64,000 bases of DNA from Pectinophora gossypiella. Its lineage: Eukaryota; Arthropoda; Insecta; Lepidoptera; Gelechiidae. Shown here piece after piece: positions 10,122-21,136 of the stretch. The position numbers and the translations under genes were made by a program. Below the pieces are notes generated by a model, which was not told the DNA's origin, did not search any database, and worked only from the letters and a program-made list of their open reading frames with translations. The stretch's first letter is position 1. Every line of letters starts with the position of its first letter. The stretch is taken from contig NC_065408.1 in assembly GCF_024362695.1 (NCBI RefSeq), forward strand, positions 3,224,001 through 3,288,000, given 5' to 3'.

Positions 10122-10854
10122 AGCTGTAAAACTCAATACATTTGATGGGTGGGCGTAAAGGACATTTTTATTAAAAGATTTAATTAGGTATATTTAGCCA
10201 CTGTGAGACTTTTGCTAGGGCGGCCCTATATTTAGTCTTCATTTCGTTATGTGCGGAAGCATCAGGTCATCGATTCGCGTGTAATAAATCTAAATCATTT
10301 ATATTGAACACGTGAAAATCGAAATGACATATTGGAAACAGTTTAATAAATGAATTGGACGGTAACGGCATGACATTTATATTTTATTTATCACATATTG
10401 GTGGCTAGTGTTCGTGAGCTATCGATTATTCGACTATCGACAGTTGACTATATAGCAGGTTATTTTATTTTATTTTATTTATTTATCGTTGTTACAATTT
10501 AATGTTACATTTTAAATAGTTAACATCGGAAAACCCTAAAAGGGTTTGTCCCGACATTAATCCCACATAATACTAGTACATCTTATAGGTACTTAAGACA
10601 AGTATAATCGATCGCGACACCCAACGAAGTTGCTCAGCGCAGCACAGTTTGCTTGCTTTTACAAACACATGTTTAAAACGATATATCAAAGCGGCAATCT
10701 ATACCGCAACGAACGACACCTCCGCTGGATATCACAATATCTTAACAAACATGGTAGGTAAGTACAAGTTGATCGTATACATAGAATTATAATATTATCG
10801 ATAAGACAAATGCAGTAAAGACAATCGATTATATGTATATTTCATCCGGCCAAG
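10122..10854. other. Non-coding, A+T-rich stretch
   Basis: No gene seen. It includes a (TTTTA)n-like tract at about 10464-10490 followed by what looks like a reversed LINE 3' tail (AAACCCTAAAAGGGTTTG around 10534). Confidence 0.5.
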
Positions 10855-12575
10855 TGACAGGTCCTCATGTTGTGGATAGATCACCAATCCGCACTAAGCG
10901 TTTTGCTTCTTCCTTTTTGATGCGAACAGTTATAACCTGGGAGTCTTCAAGGCTAGGTTGAACAGGTATTTGCTAGGTAAGCGTGATCCAACCTAGACCA
11001 CATCGTCACTTACGATCTGATTTAGAGGTCAAACGCCAGCCAATTAGTTTAAAAAAAATAATGCCATTTGCGGCAAATCTATACTTATAATAAATCTGTA
11101 GAGAGGTCAATTCTGTACATTAAATACATTTTCAAAATAACTATCAGGGGGTGATTAGTGATCGATACTGATGCCAAAAATGCAATCAGTAAAATTTTTG
11201 TCTGTCTGTCTGTCTGTCTGTATGTTCCTTATAGAAACAAAAACTACTGGACGGATTTTAATGAAACTTGGTACAATTATTCTTCATACTCCTGGGCAGG
11301 TTATAGTATACTTTTCATCACGCTACAATCAATAGGAGCAGAGTAGTGAAGGGAAATTTTGGGAAAACGGGAGAAGTTACTCCATTTTTTAAGCTTCCGT
11401 CGCGTGAGCAGCCTTAATGGTTAAAGTTACATAGAAATCATGTATGACGGAAATATCTAAATATATAAAAGGAGAAACTGACTGACTGAATGACTGACAT
11501 ATCAACGCACAGCCTAAACGGCTAAACGTAGACACTTGAAATTAGGAAGGGACGTAGCTTAGGTACCGTAGAGGTTCACTAAGAAAGGAATTCTCGAAAT
11601 TCCCACGGGAACAGGAATTAGCGGGAAAACCCTTTTGTATAAAAATTCTAAACCACTTAAGTTAGACACTTGAAATTTGGCATGCAGGTACCATAGTTAA
11701 CTTAAAGCTTAGTTGCAACTGGATATTGCAAAATTCCCACGGGAACGGGAGTTAGCGGGAAAAAACATTTGTATGATAAAATCTAAACCGCGTAAGATAG
11801 ATGTTTTCAATGTAGCATGCATGCTACGAATAAAAGCATGCATGCATACCTTAGTAAATATAAATTTTAGTTATGGCTGTATTTTGAAAAATGGGAATTG
11901 GCGGGTAAACAAAATTGTATGAAAAAATCTAAACTGCATAAGTTAGATGCTTGAAATTTGACATGCATATATTATATACCTTAGTGAATGCAAAGTTAAA
12001 AATTTCCCTGGGAACGGGAAGCGAGTTAGAGGCTTGAAATTTATAGCTCGCGGTAGTGGCAACCAAGAAACGTCGCGGCCGCGGCGGCGTTTGTTGGGCG
12101 GCGACAGCGGTGGCGAGGCGCGGAGGGGGGGCAGATACCCGAGTGAGCAACCGGAACGCGGCAGACGCGTGAGGGCAGACGTCGTTGATGGTCGTGTCAA
12201 ATATTGAATTTTGCGGGCGAACTTTTCACTATTCTTGGATGGTTCAAATCTTTCGTAGGTAGTTTTCTGTTGAATTTTCCAGGCGGACGTTTCACGGCGT
12301 ATTTCTGTTGTGATTTTTAAATTTTGTTTAAATTTTCGAAACTGATCGTATTTTCCTAAAATATCAAACCAAATCATAAACTAATAATCTAGAAATTAAT
12401 AACATTCATTATTTAACTGAGCTACTTATACTGTAACCTCATTTAAAAATAATAAAATTAAGCATTTTTTAACCTTTCTCCCACACACACAAAGATCTTT
12501 CTTTTATAACACGCCACGCGGACGGAGTCGCGGGCAAAAGCTAGTCTACAATAAGTCACGTATAAAAAAAACGAG
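10855..12575 (+). mobile_element. LINE 3' end, decayed and split by a Helitron
   Basis: 10855-11035 reads as a LINE C-terminus with stops (VVDRSPIRTKRFASSF, then NLGVFKARLNRYLLGKR in another frame). The 3' tail ATTTGCGGCAAA breaks at 11077 and resumes at 12545 as TCTACAATAAGTCACG. The unbroken tail is seen at about 38479-38506, so 11078-12544 is an insertion. Confidence 0.65.
11078..12544 (+). mobile_element. Chimeric non-autonomous Helitron
   Basis: It begins TC after an A and ends with a GC-rich hairpin (CCACGCGGACGGAGTCGCGG) and CTAG before a T, as Helitrons do. A second Helitron 5' end (TCTAAATATATAAAAGG) lies inside at 11456 and matches the element at 50099. The 3' end belongs to this inner type, yet the flanks show that the whole 11078-12544 block is the insertion. 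It contains a (GTCT)n run near 11205. No rep/helicase gene is present. Confidence 0.75.
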
Positions 12576-12644
12576 TATATCTAAATATATCTATAGTAGG
12601 TACATAAGTAGTATTGTACTACAATATTATACTATCGGGTATTA

Positions 12645-12702
12645 TCGGTGCTAACACACGGGTTGATGAGGTTGGTAATCAACCTCACTACCCACACGAC
12701 AG
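12645..12702 (+). mobile_element. SINE tail fragment (tail B)
   Basis: GGTTGATGAGGTTGGTAATC and its continuation match the 3' tail of the SINEs at 13143, 40841 and 49186, in plus orientation. Confidence 0.55.
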
Positions 12703-13142
12703 AAGATAATATAAGACATTTATTGCATTCCTGATGATATGACAGAGGTCTTAAAAGTAGAGGAAAGTACAAACAGGAGCCCTGTAAGGGCACTACAACA
12801 TATTCAACACAAGTAGGTTTACTTAACTTATAATTTAATAAATACCTACATAATTTCTTCGGGTTTTTTTTTCGTCATTCGTCAATGCCTTCAGGCAAGT
12901 CTCTTGGCCCCAAGAGCAAACCCATCAAAAGTAAAAAAAAAAGAAAAAAATGGAAAACGGAGAATAAAAATAATAATGGTTAAATTAAAATTGTACGTAC
13001 ATTTATCAATGAGTACCTAACAGATTCGTTAAATTGTTGCTGCGTATAGAACGATTTTTAAATTAAGTGTTTTTAAAGACATTTATAAGAAGATCGGTCC
13101 TTTCGAAGGGCAATCGATATTATCAACTCCTTCTTCTTCTAC
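12703..13142. other. Non-coding, A-rich stretch
   Basis: No gene or recognisable repeat apart from poly(A)-like runs near 12930-12970. Confidence 0.5.
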
Positions 13143-13415
13143 CGTGTGGGTTGTGAGGTGAATTACCAACCTCATCAAGCCTGGTGTCAGGGTTATTATT
13201 GAGCCGCCAAAGGTCCCTGACATGGCTCATGTAACGACTACTTACTTACATCAGTAAGTAAGGATCATCTTACTTTTGCACAATCAGGTGATCAGTCTGT
13301 AATATCCTTACCAAACTAGGGATCACAAAGTGATTTTTGTGAATTGTCCCCACCGGGATTCGAACCCGGGACCTCCGGATCGTGAGCCACTCAACCATTG
13401 GACCACGAAGTCCGT
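13143..13415 (-). mobile_element. tRNA-derived SINE (head 1, tail B)
   Basis: On the minus strand it has a tRNA-like head with the B box GGTTCGAATCC (13357-13367) and an A-box region TGGTCCAATGG. A short core and tail B (ACCAACCTCAT, then AACCCACACGG) follow. It has an internal deletion in the core compared with the copies at 40841 and 49186. Confidence 0.8.
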
Positions 13416-13689
13416 TATCGACTACTGCTGTTTGGTTGAGTATCGTTAGTAGGCTATCAATCGACAACACTACTGAGTGTATCCGAATGACACGGACCGT
13501 CGAGGTAGTTGTCAGTTGAGTCATTATCATTATACATTTATTGGCGATGCTCATTATTTTAGTGAGCTATTAATTTATGACTGATAGCACTGCACACTAA
13601 TTTACGACACGGTAAATAATTTATTAGTTGTTGTTTGGATTTTACTAATATGATTAATTATAATTGAAATCAGGAGTCCATAAATACGT

Positions 13690-13850
13690 AGACTACTCTG
13701 GGCGCCATCTCACTCGCGACAGACAGAGTACTGCGGGGCGGAAGGCATGAGGGAAAACACTGCCCTATTTTTCCCTAAAAATTAGCATGAGGAATGCTAC
13801 ACCGCCAACAGCGTGGCTCTTAAATTAGTGATGATGATAATTGAAATGAT
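13690..13850 (+). mobile_element. Retroposon tail fragment (ACCGnCAAnAGCG tail)
   Basis: Contains TACTGCGGGGCGGAAGGC and the ending GCGTGGCTCTTAAAT followed by GATGATGAT. The same modules occur at 44962-45342 and 56076-56274, and at 49880-50000 in reverse. Confidence 0.5.
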
Positions 13851-13980
13851 GAAATAATAGATGAAAAAATAACAGAAAGCTCATCATCCCGCAATTGTAT
13901 AGTTAATCATAAATACAAGGTTTTAGTGACACCGTACTGAATACTGAGGGGTATTAATAGCGCATTAGAATAGATTAAAT

Positions 13981-16900
13981 CGAGGGTTGAAAGTCAAATG
14001 GGTTTAAGCGACATTTTGGGCGAAATTGACTTATATATATATTCGGAATCAGCGAATTTTTCCACGTCGACTGATCTTGGTTTCAGATCAATCGAAGCTA
14101 CTTTTTGGCGCTTCAACCAATTAGCACTTTGGGTACATTTTTAAAAACCCGTGCTTTAACCGACAAAAAAATGCACAAAATTCTGGGCGGGTGGCATATC
14201 AGTCGTATTCCGGGATATGAGTCGGTCACATAAGCTGTTATGTCTTTTCATTTTCATGATTCGAAGTCTGTTAAAGCGTTTTCCCTGACAGTGTTTTGTT
14301 ATAGATAAGTCGGTTAAATCATTTGTCCTTATACGAAACGAAAATAGATTTGGCGCTTAAATCTTTTTGCTTTAATCTAGATTTTATAAATATTGTCGCT
14401 TCAACCGTTTTGCCTTCAACAGTTTATAAGTAAAATTGGCACTTGAACTGTTTTGCCTTTACCGAAAATATTCATAGAATTTGACTTCAGCTATTTATGC
14501 TACATTTTTTTTATGATTTTTGTCGTATAAGACAACTATAATTTTCTTTTGAAAGGACTTAAAACGTTTTTCCAAAACCAAAAAGAAATAATGTTTACAT
14601 TTCAGTCATCGCAATTTTGTATGAAACCTTGTGCCCGCATCACTTCAACATATCAAAATAAGTATGGGCAGATCCTGGTTGGGCGGTTCACACAGCTAAA
14701 AATTTCGATTGGGAAGACCGGGAGTGTGCGTGTCATCATGTCACCCAAGCCGTATCCGTTGATGGTGACTTCTATTTGTGTCTATCCCGAGTCATTGTTG
14801 TGGTAGGCTTTGATGTGGCTAGCGGAACCGAACTTTGAATTGAAGATCAGTCACATGGCATACAATCAAGCTGGCCAGCCGAGTTTACCGTGTAATTGTA
14901 GGAAGGTTTCCGTTGAGTTTTCCGTATTTGGCGTCTTGGACTAAGATTTTCGAGGACCATATCACGCGCCATTCCAGGTTCAGACACGCTCATCCCAACT
15001 CTCAGTTGGCATGTCGAAAGCCACATGGTTGCGCTTGAGTACGTCTTTGTACCGCAGGTCTTGTCCACCTTGTTTACATTTCCTTCTAGACACCTCGAAA
15101 TAGAAAACGTTTCTGTCATCCATTCGCATGACGTGACCGCACCATCTTAGGTGATGTTTTATGATGTGAGCTTCTATTCCGAATATGCCAGAACGACGTA
15201 ATACTTCTGTTATTGGAAAACCATCTTGCCGCTTTATGCGAAGGATGGACCTTAGACATTTAAAGTGTTACGTATCAAGTACGTCGCTGAGACTTTGTAC
15301 ACTAATATTTTAAGTTTTCCAAACGCTGCCACCGCATCTATTATCCGGGCTAGCAACTCCGATGACTTTGGAGTTATTTCATATTTTAATTTTGAAACTT
15401 ACTCCAGCTCAGCGCCCTTTAAAGCAACATTAGAAGAAGCTACATCTCCGGACCATCCTCTGGATGGTTATTTTAAGAGGGTCTTGCGGATGCATTAAGA
15501 ATTTCTTATAAATGTCACAAAACTATGAATATTCTGGTGTGTGACTCAATTGAATCGGCCATTCCTCCGCAAGTTTGGTTAACTGACGCATAGATGTGAG
15601 ACGTGAGAGATCAAAAATGATCTTATTCATTTTAGCCTTAATTTCAATTAAGCTATAAATAAAAATTCCACAGAGCATCCCACTTATGCGTGACACAGAA
15701 GCGATATATAAGGAAAATAGACTAGGAACCATGGCTCCATGTGTTATGATACAGCCTTGTTTCGCGCCGTAGGTAACGACGAATAGGTCTGAAAAGTTAC
15801 TTCTAAATCAAACTGTCGTCATCATGTCGTCATGATATTGTCGTATCAGGATAAGTCATAACTTTTCAGGACAATCTGTTTCCTTTAGAGCAATCCACAA
15901 GCCGCGTGACGCCTCACGCAGCACATAACAAAGGCCGATATTGTTCAAGCCTTTTTGCCTGCATCTGTTTAATAACAAAACCGTACCCCCATATCTCTGT
16001 CCGGACAAAATCATCAATGGGTTTCCGGGAGTACCATTTCTGCATCACGGGATAGAATAACGTTCAGGCTAAAATTTAATATCGATCGCCATCGACTCGC
16101 AAAGAAGAAGAAGGCTAAAATCATTCCAGCAGCTGACTCCCATATCTTCGGGATGAGTTTGTATAACAAGTTATTAATGTGTAGGCATATTATACAGTTC
16201 AGATGGTATTTTTGATGTGTTGGTATTCGTCATCCTTCTTAGCGCGGTAAGAAGTTCTTCAAAGGTCAGGGGTGCCGCTAGATCTTAAGCGAAACCCCCG
16301 ATCTTATTGTAACAAACTAGACCGATTTGTTGTAACAAACAAATCAGTGCTATTGGGATTTAAAACATCGTTAAAATGTGCCCAAAGCGCTGCTAATAAG
16401 TCTTTTTGATCAGTGAGGCGTTGGGTCTTTTCCTTGTTGTAGATTGAAACTCTCTTCAAAGTTTGTGGCCGAAAACAGTCTTGAAGCTGTCGAAATATAG
16501 AGCTGAATTTCACAAGCTTATTCCACCCGGCATTTGTTTTTGAGACATATGGTGACAGAAAAGCCCGCCTGTAATTCCCCACGAGCTGATTTTCACGTTG
16601 GAACCCTCGCACCAATCTTAGTTTTGCGGTCTGGTTTACCAACTAATAACTTTGGTAGAGCAGAGCACAGCTATGGAAATGCTCGGCAAAAGAACACCAT
16701 CTATTTATTATTATTATCATCTATATTATCTCATCGACAGATGTGTCTGCTGCAATGTCTGACGTATCTCGGCTCTAAAAGCATGATCGAGATCTGTTAT
16801 TGTTTGTCGCGGATTAACTTTACACAAACCAACTTCGACGGTATCTTATGGCCAGCTGGACGTGGAGGTCTTAGGCGCAAATGTAACAGAAATTTTGATC

Positions 16901-17880
16901 AAACAAGTCGCTGATCAGTCCACCCCTGGCTGCCTCTTAGTATGAGAGCAATCAGTACTTCACTGAAGTCTCTCCTAGTACCGCGTACCATCTAGTAGGA
17001 GCCAGTGCTTGGAACTTGCATCCAGCCACGTGGTCTTAATTTTTTCAGTAAATCGGAAACAGGTTGTGATAGTGAGATTAAACTTAACACAGAGTATAAG
17101 CATATTAAGACTTTTTCAAAAGCTATTTGTTTCTTTTATTGCCCGCATTCAGTTGGTGACAGTCATCTGTCATCCGCCATCATACGCTGTTTACCATTTG
17201 CTTGAAAAGTCGAATTAAGCATGTGTAACAATCTGTATGGTTATAGTCTAGATCCTGTTTCTTAATGAATTAGATTTACTCATTATATCCGCCGTGATTT
17301 TTCCTAATATTGTAAGGTACAAAGATCTATAAATGCCTTGCCCGAATAAAATCTCTCCCAGGAAAAACGGCTTAAGGACCGACTTTATTTCCGATCTTAC
17401 TAATATTTGGATTTCATACAATTGAAATTAGTAGCGGATGGTCACTTAAGATATTTTCCTTCCCTGTCATACAACCTTTTATGGAGTTTAAGCTGCTTTG
17501 CCTCTAGTCATCTTTTTTTAAGAAGTCGTTTAACTCATTTAGCTTTAGTCAAACTAATAAGTGAAAGGTTTCTTAAAGCATTTTGCTTTTAGTCAATATT
17601 TGGCTCTAGTGGATATCAACCGTTTTTCCTTCAACTGTAATTTAGTTCAATTGAGGCATTTTGTATTAAGCGACTTCTAAAATCTATAACTGATGTGTTT
17701 TTCGAACCAAATAAATACAGAATTGTGTAACGTTTAATTTAAAATCATTCTTAGCATTTTGAACACTTTTGATTCAGTAGTTTTTTTTATATGAATTTTT
17801 TTCGAAAAAATAAAACTTTAAATGGCTCTCCTGTAAAGTTCACAAAATGTCGCTTAAACCCATTTGCCTTTCAACCCTCG
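13981..17880. mobile_element. 3.9-kb TIR element with 4-bp target duplication
   Basis: The left end CGAGGGTTGAAAG and the next 24 bases match the complement of 17844-17880 at 36 of 37 positions. AAAT flanks both sides (13977-13980 and 17881-17884). Inside each end there are degenerate repeats of a CGCTTCAACCnTTTTGCC-like motif. The interior carries a decayed LINE in minus orientation and no intact transposase frame. Superfamily not assigned. Confidence 0.75.
14870..17015 (-). pseudogene. Decayed LINE (endonuclease, reverse transcriptase, C-terminus)
   Basis: Read 3' to 5' along the plus strand, minus-strand fragments follow LINE order. An endonuclease end (DASSKHWLLLDG, around 16960-17010) is followed by a linker (KTQRLTDQKDLLAALWAHF, 16360-16440), RT fragments (GAMVPSLFSLYIASVSRI, about 15690-15735) and a C-terminus (HHLRWCGHVMRMDDRNVFYF, about 15090-15165). 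Stops and frameshifts break every block. The relic lies wholly inside the TIR element. Clade not assigned. Confidence 0.65.
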
Positions 17881-18064
17881 AAATAATTACCAAGGGTTCG
17901 GGCCTGGTGACCTGTAGTACAAGGAAAATCCTTTTACAAGCACCAGCTTCCTTAAAATACACTACTTGTATTATATCACAATGTTAGCGTACTAAGATTT
18001 TTTTGTTTTGTGTTTTAAGTGGAGAAATAAACCTTTTTTTATTATTATTATTTTTATTACATTA

Positions 18065-18215
18065 ATATCAAGATGAATTTCCGTCTCAAAAGTATGGAAC
18101 TGAAAATACCTCTAGTATAAAAGTCACTAACATTTTCATGAGTTTTGCAACGGAATTTTTTACTAGATATTTAACTCAGAATCATAAGTTGAATCATCCC
18201 AATCAGTATTCGGTA
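18065..18215 (-). mobile_element. Degenerate palindromic MITE arms
   Basis: AAAGTATGGAACTGAAAATA and ACTCAGAATCAT resemble the internal part of the 48492-48719 MITE, with heavy decay. Confidence 0.45.
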
Positions 18216-18218
18216 CAG

Positions 18219-18365
18219 TCATGAGCAATATCATGTACCCACTTTAGAACCCTGTCGCACTATCATATTTGACATTTAATGAGACTTACGGTGTAATTTG
18301 TCAAAAAAGTTAATGTGACATAGTTTCAAAGTGTATACATATTAGTACTCGTTACCGTACGGTGT
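18219..18365 (-). repeat. Dispersed repeat, inverted copy of 43708-43855
   Basis: CAATATCATGTACCCACTTT, then TTGTCAAAAAAGTTAAT, recur as complements at 43708-43855. They match over about 145 bases with few differences. Confidence 0.65.
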
Positions 18366-20079
18366 CACTCACACATACTTCAATGCCAGGAATAGCCTGT
18401 GGCCTAAAACGAATTATCCTCTTGTGGCCTACATTTCTAGACATATAAGTTAATCAAGAGATTTGGATTTCATAAGAACTTTGGGCCATAAGACCTTTAG
18501 GTTACGGTTAAAGTCAACATTATTTATGTAACGCTATGCCAGAGGCCACCGCCATGCGCCTGTCATGTCAGCCAAAGCCAGCCAATGACGAGCCACTACG
18601 TCATCATCCTACCACCCCACTCCGAGTCTGTCATATTGCTAACTGGTGGAGGTTCGGTGACGAGCCTTTCTAAACGCCTGCAAGCTCATTTTCTGATGCT
18701 TTTTTCATACCAACCATTCGATAAGGCGAAACTCTGCCCGATTGTGTATCGAAATACCTATTGCCTGATTAACCCTTTTACGGACAGAGACCATGGGTCA
18801 TTGATGGTTCATAATAGATAGTATGAGAGTATGACAACTAGGAATCGGAACGTCATTAGACGTTCTGTCCTTGAAAGTGTTAAAAGGTCATTATTTGCAC
18901 TTTTTACCGTTTTAATTTGTTATCCCTTGCTTCACTTATCTTACAGCGTGTGCTAAAGACATTTTCAATCTCCATCTCTTGTTTGAAAACAAATAATATT
19001 TTGTAAAATAGTCCGATTCAAACCTTTTGTGAGTTAAAGGAGCTTCCGATTTCATTTTCTGAATAATGTATTATTCTTGCAGCTGTATAATAAGTCAAGC
19101 TATATTTAAAGGCATTTTTCTAACGACTTTAAAACAGCCATATTGTCCTTTCTCTAACACTCATATAAAATATATTTCGGGCAAGACTCAATCGGAGTTG
19201 GACCAATTGAATTACGTCGTACGTGATTGTCCAAGCTTTTGTATTCTCCGGCCTTAGTGAACTCTATTGGGGAAGAAATGTAATTTTTAGAAACAGGGCA
19301 ACTGGACCAGTGGACGCCCTCGTAACATATTACGTTACTAAAGTTCTTTTCTAAAGGTCTTTAGATACGAAAGTTATTGCTGAAAATATTTAAGTCATAA
19401 CTGTGTATTAATGAACAAGTTTATTGGAAATATTTTGTATTTTTTATAAAAAAATCATTCGACCACCATCTGCCGCGAATAACAATAAATGTTTCAGAAG
19501 TTATCTTTAAAAAACTATTAAATGATTATTTGCTCTTAACCTCAAAGTTCTGTAGAAATTACTTGTGTGCCAATTTTCATCGAAATTGGTGCAGTTTATT
19601 TGTGAAATGGTAAAAGACAGATCGAGTTACTGTCGGGTTTATGATATTAGTTAATGTCGTTTAACTTTCGTAGAATAAATTCGATTCACGCCACGAGCAA
19701 TAACAATATTTATTTAACATTTAAGGGGAACAATACAGTGCCATCTCCCCTAGCCTACGGCGCAGCAATCAGCTGGCCGGTAGCGCTTCGACCGAGCATC
19801 TGCTGCGAATAACAAGAAATGTTCCCCTTCGCCCCAAATTTTAAAGCGCTAAACGAAGCTTCGAAAATGTTCACTTTTAAACCCTAATGAGTTTCCCACA
19901 ACTGACTTTTTTGCGTTTCACTCTTTTGTGCAAATGTGCATGTTTGAAAGAGCTCCCTTGTTTGGATGTCTGAGAGGATAGAGTAATGAATGCATTTAAT
20001 GTCAAATGAATATTTTTAAAATGAAACTTCACCCATAAAATACTGTCCACATTTAACTCGTCGGATGCAAACATTGTGA
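18366..20079. other. Mostly unrecognised; one weak exon candidate
   Basis: Nothing firm is seen. A frame of about 60 codons behind a splice-acceptor-like TTATTCTTGCAG (ending at 19082) is the only candidate for an upstream receptor exon (see findings). Confidence 0.4.
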
Positions 20080-20413
20080 GGCATGTGCCTAGCATGCAGT
20101 ACTCCGCACGCTTTGCTATGTTATACATGCGTAGCACATGCTTCGTCACTAATAAGAAGATACACACATTGTGTGGCGTGCGGCGCATGGCTTGCGACAC
20201 ATAGCATGCGGGGCACATGCCTCGTCACTAATAAGAAGATACATTGTGAGGCGTGCGGCGCATAGCGTGTGGAGCATAGCGTGCGGAGCATAGCTTGCGG
20301 CGCATAGCTTGCGGCGCATAGCTTGCGGGGCACATACCTAGTCACTAATAAGAAGATATATTGTGAGTATTTGTGAGGCGTGCGGCGCATAGCGTGCGGA
20401 GCATAGCGTGCTT
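20080..20413. repeat. Complex minisatellite
   Basis: Repeats of about 14 bp (GCATAGCTTGCGGC and variants) sit inside a larger unit marked by CGTCACTAATAAGAAGATA, seen at about 20143, 20222 and 20338. The spacing between larger units is uneven. Confidence 0.85.
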
Positions 20414-20734
20414 TAAAAAAATATTAGTACGAGATAAATCACTCGTTTAACGTATCATGAATTGCTTTACTACACATAGATCTATTCTAAATGACAATCG
20501 CCATTGTATAATCTTATATTTTCAATTGTATTTTTTTTCTGGATTGCGAATGTTTGTCAATCTGTACGATAAACTCAATGATCTTAAGTATTTCAGTGGA
20601 TAAACTGTTTATTTATATACATTTATGTCATGTGTCATAAACTATAACTGGTGCTCAGGCGAGGAGCCCAGAGTAATGATCCATCACAGTAGAAAGGAAA
20701 CTATCGTACTTTTTTCGTGCAGTTTTCACTAACA
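20414..20734. other. No gene seen
   Basis: A+T-rich sequence without an open frame of note or a recognised repeat. Confidence 0.4.
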
Positions 20735-20880
20735 GCTTGCTGTTGGCTCGACCATTATAGACGGCAATACGAATCACCAGCTATCACGCTGCCCTAACAG
20801 AAAGGTGCTTAGTTCATCTCACGATGGATGTACCTCTAACTAGCCCAATTAGGAATATATTACAGAGCTTATGTTATGTT
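20735..20880 (+). mobile_element. Dispersed repeat (GGCTCGACCATTATAGACGG family)
   Basis: Shares GGCTCGACCATTATAGACGG, then CTTAGTTCATCT and GAGCTTATGTTATG with 23852, 26190, 37185 and 48237 (reverse). It lies directly before the first recognised receptor exon. Confidence 0.65.
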
Positions 20881-20953
20881 TATGTATTTCATAACATGCC
20901 CAAAAAGAAACGCATCTAAACGCGTTCCATTTTTTTATCCGCTCCTAGTCCAG

Positions 20954-21136
20954 CTTAGAAGCCCAATATCTTCCAGGTTTCGAGTCCACTACAACCAAGC
21001 GATACCCGATCGTCTCCATCACCTGACCCTGGTCAACTGGTGGGCAGGCAGCCTCTACAAATCACCAGTACTACCACCCGCTGATAAGGTCTACCACGAC
21101 TTTAAAGGACGAATCTTTGAAGTTCCTGTGTTACAT
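20954..21136 (+). CDS. Ir21a: Ir21a exon a (start of S1 region)
   Basis: Encodes about 61 residues including LTLVNWWAGSLYK and DFKGRIFEVPVLH. The acceptor may be 20953 (good pyrimidine tract, phase 0) or 20976 (TTCCAG). The donor is CAT|GTGGGT at 21137, phase 0; this choice yields HAPPW on joining. Confidence 0.72.

Noticed and set aside
20083..20390. Cys/Arg-rich frames in the 20 kb region
   Set aside because: Translations of the minisatellite at 20080-20413.
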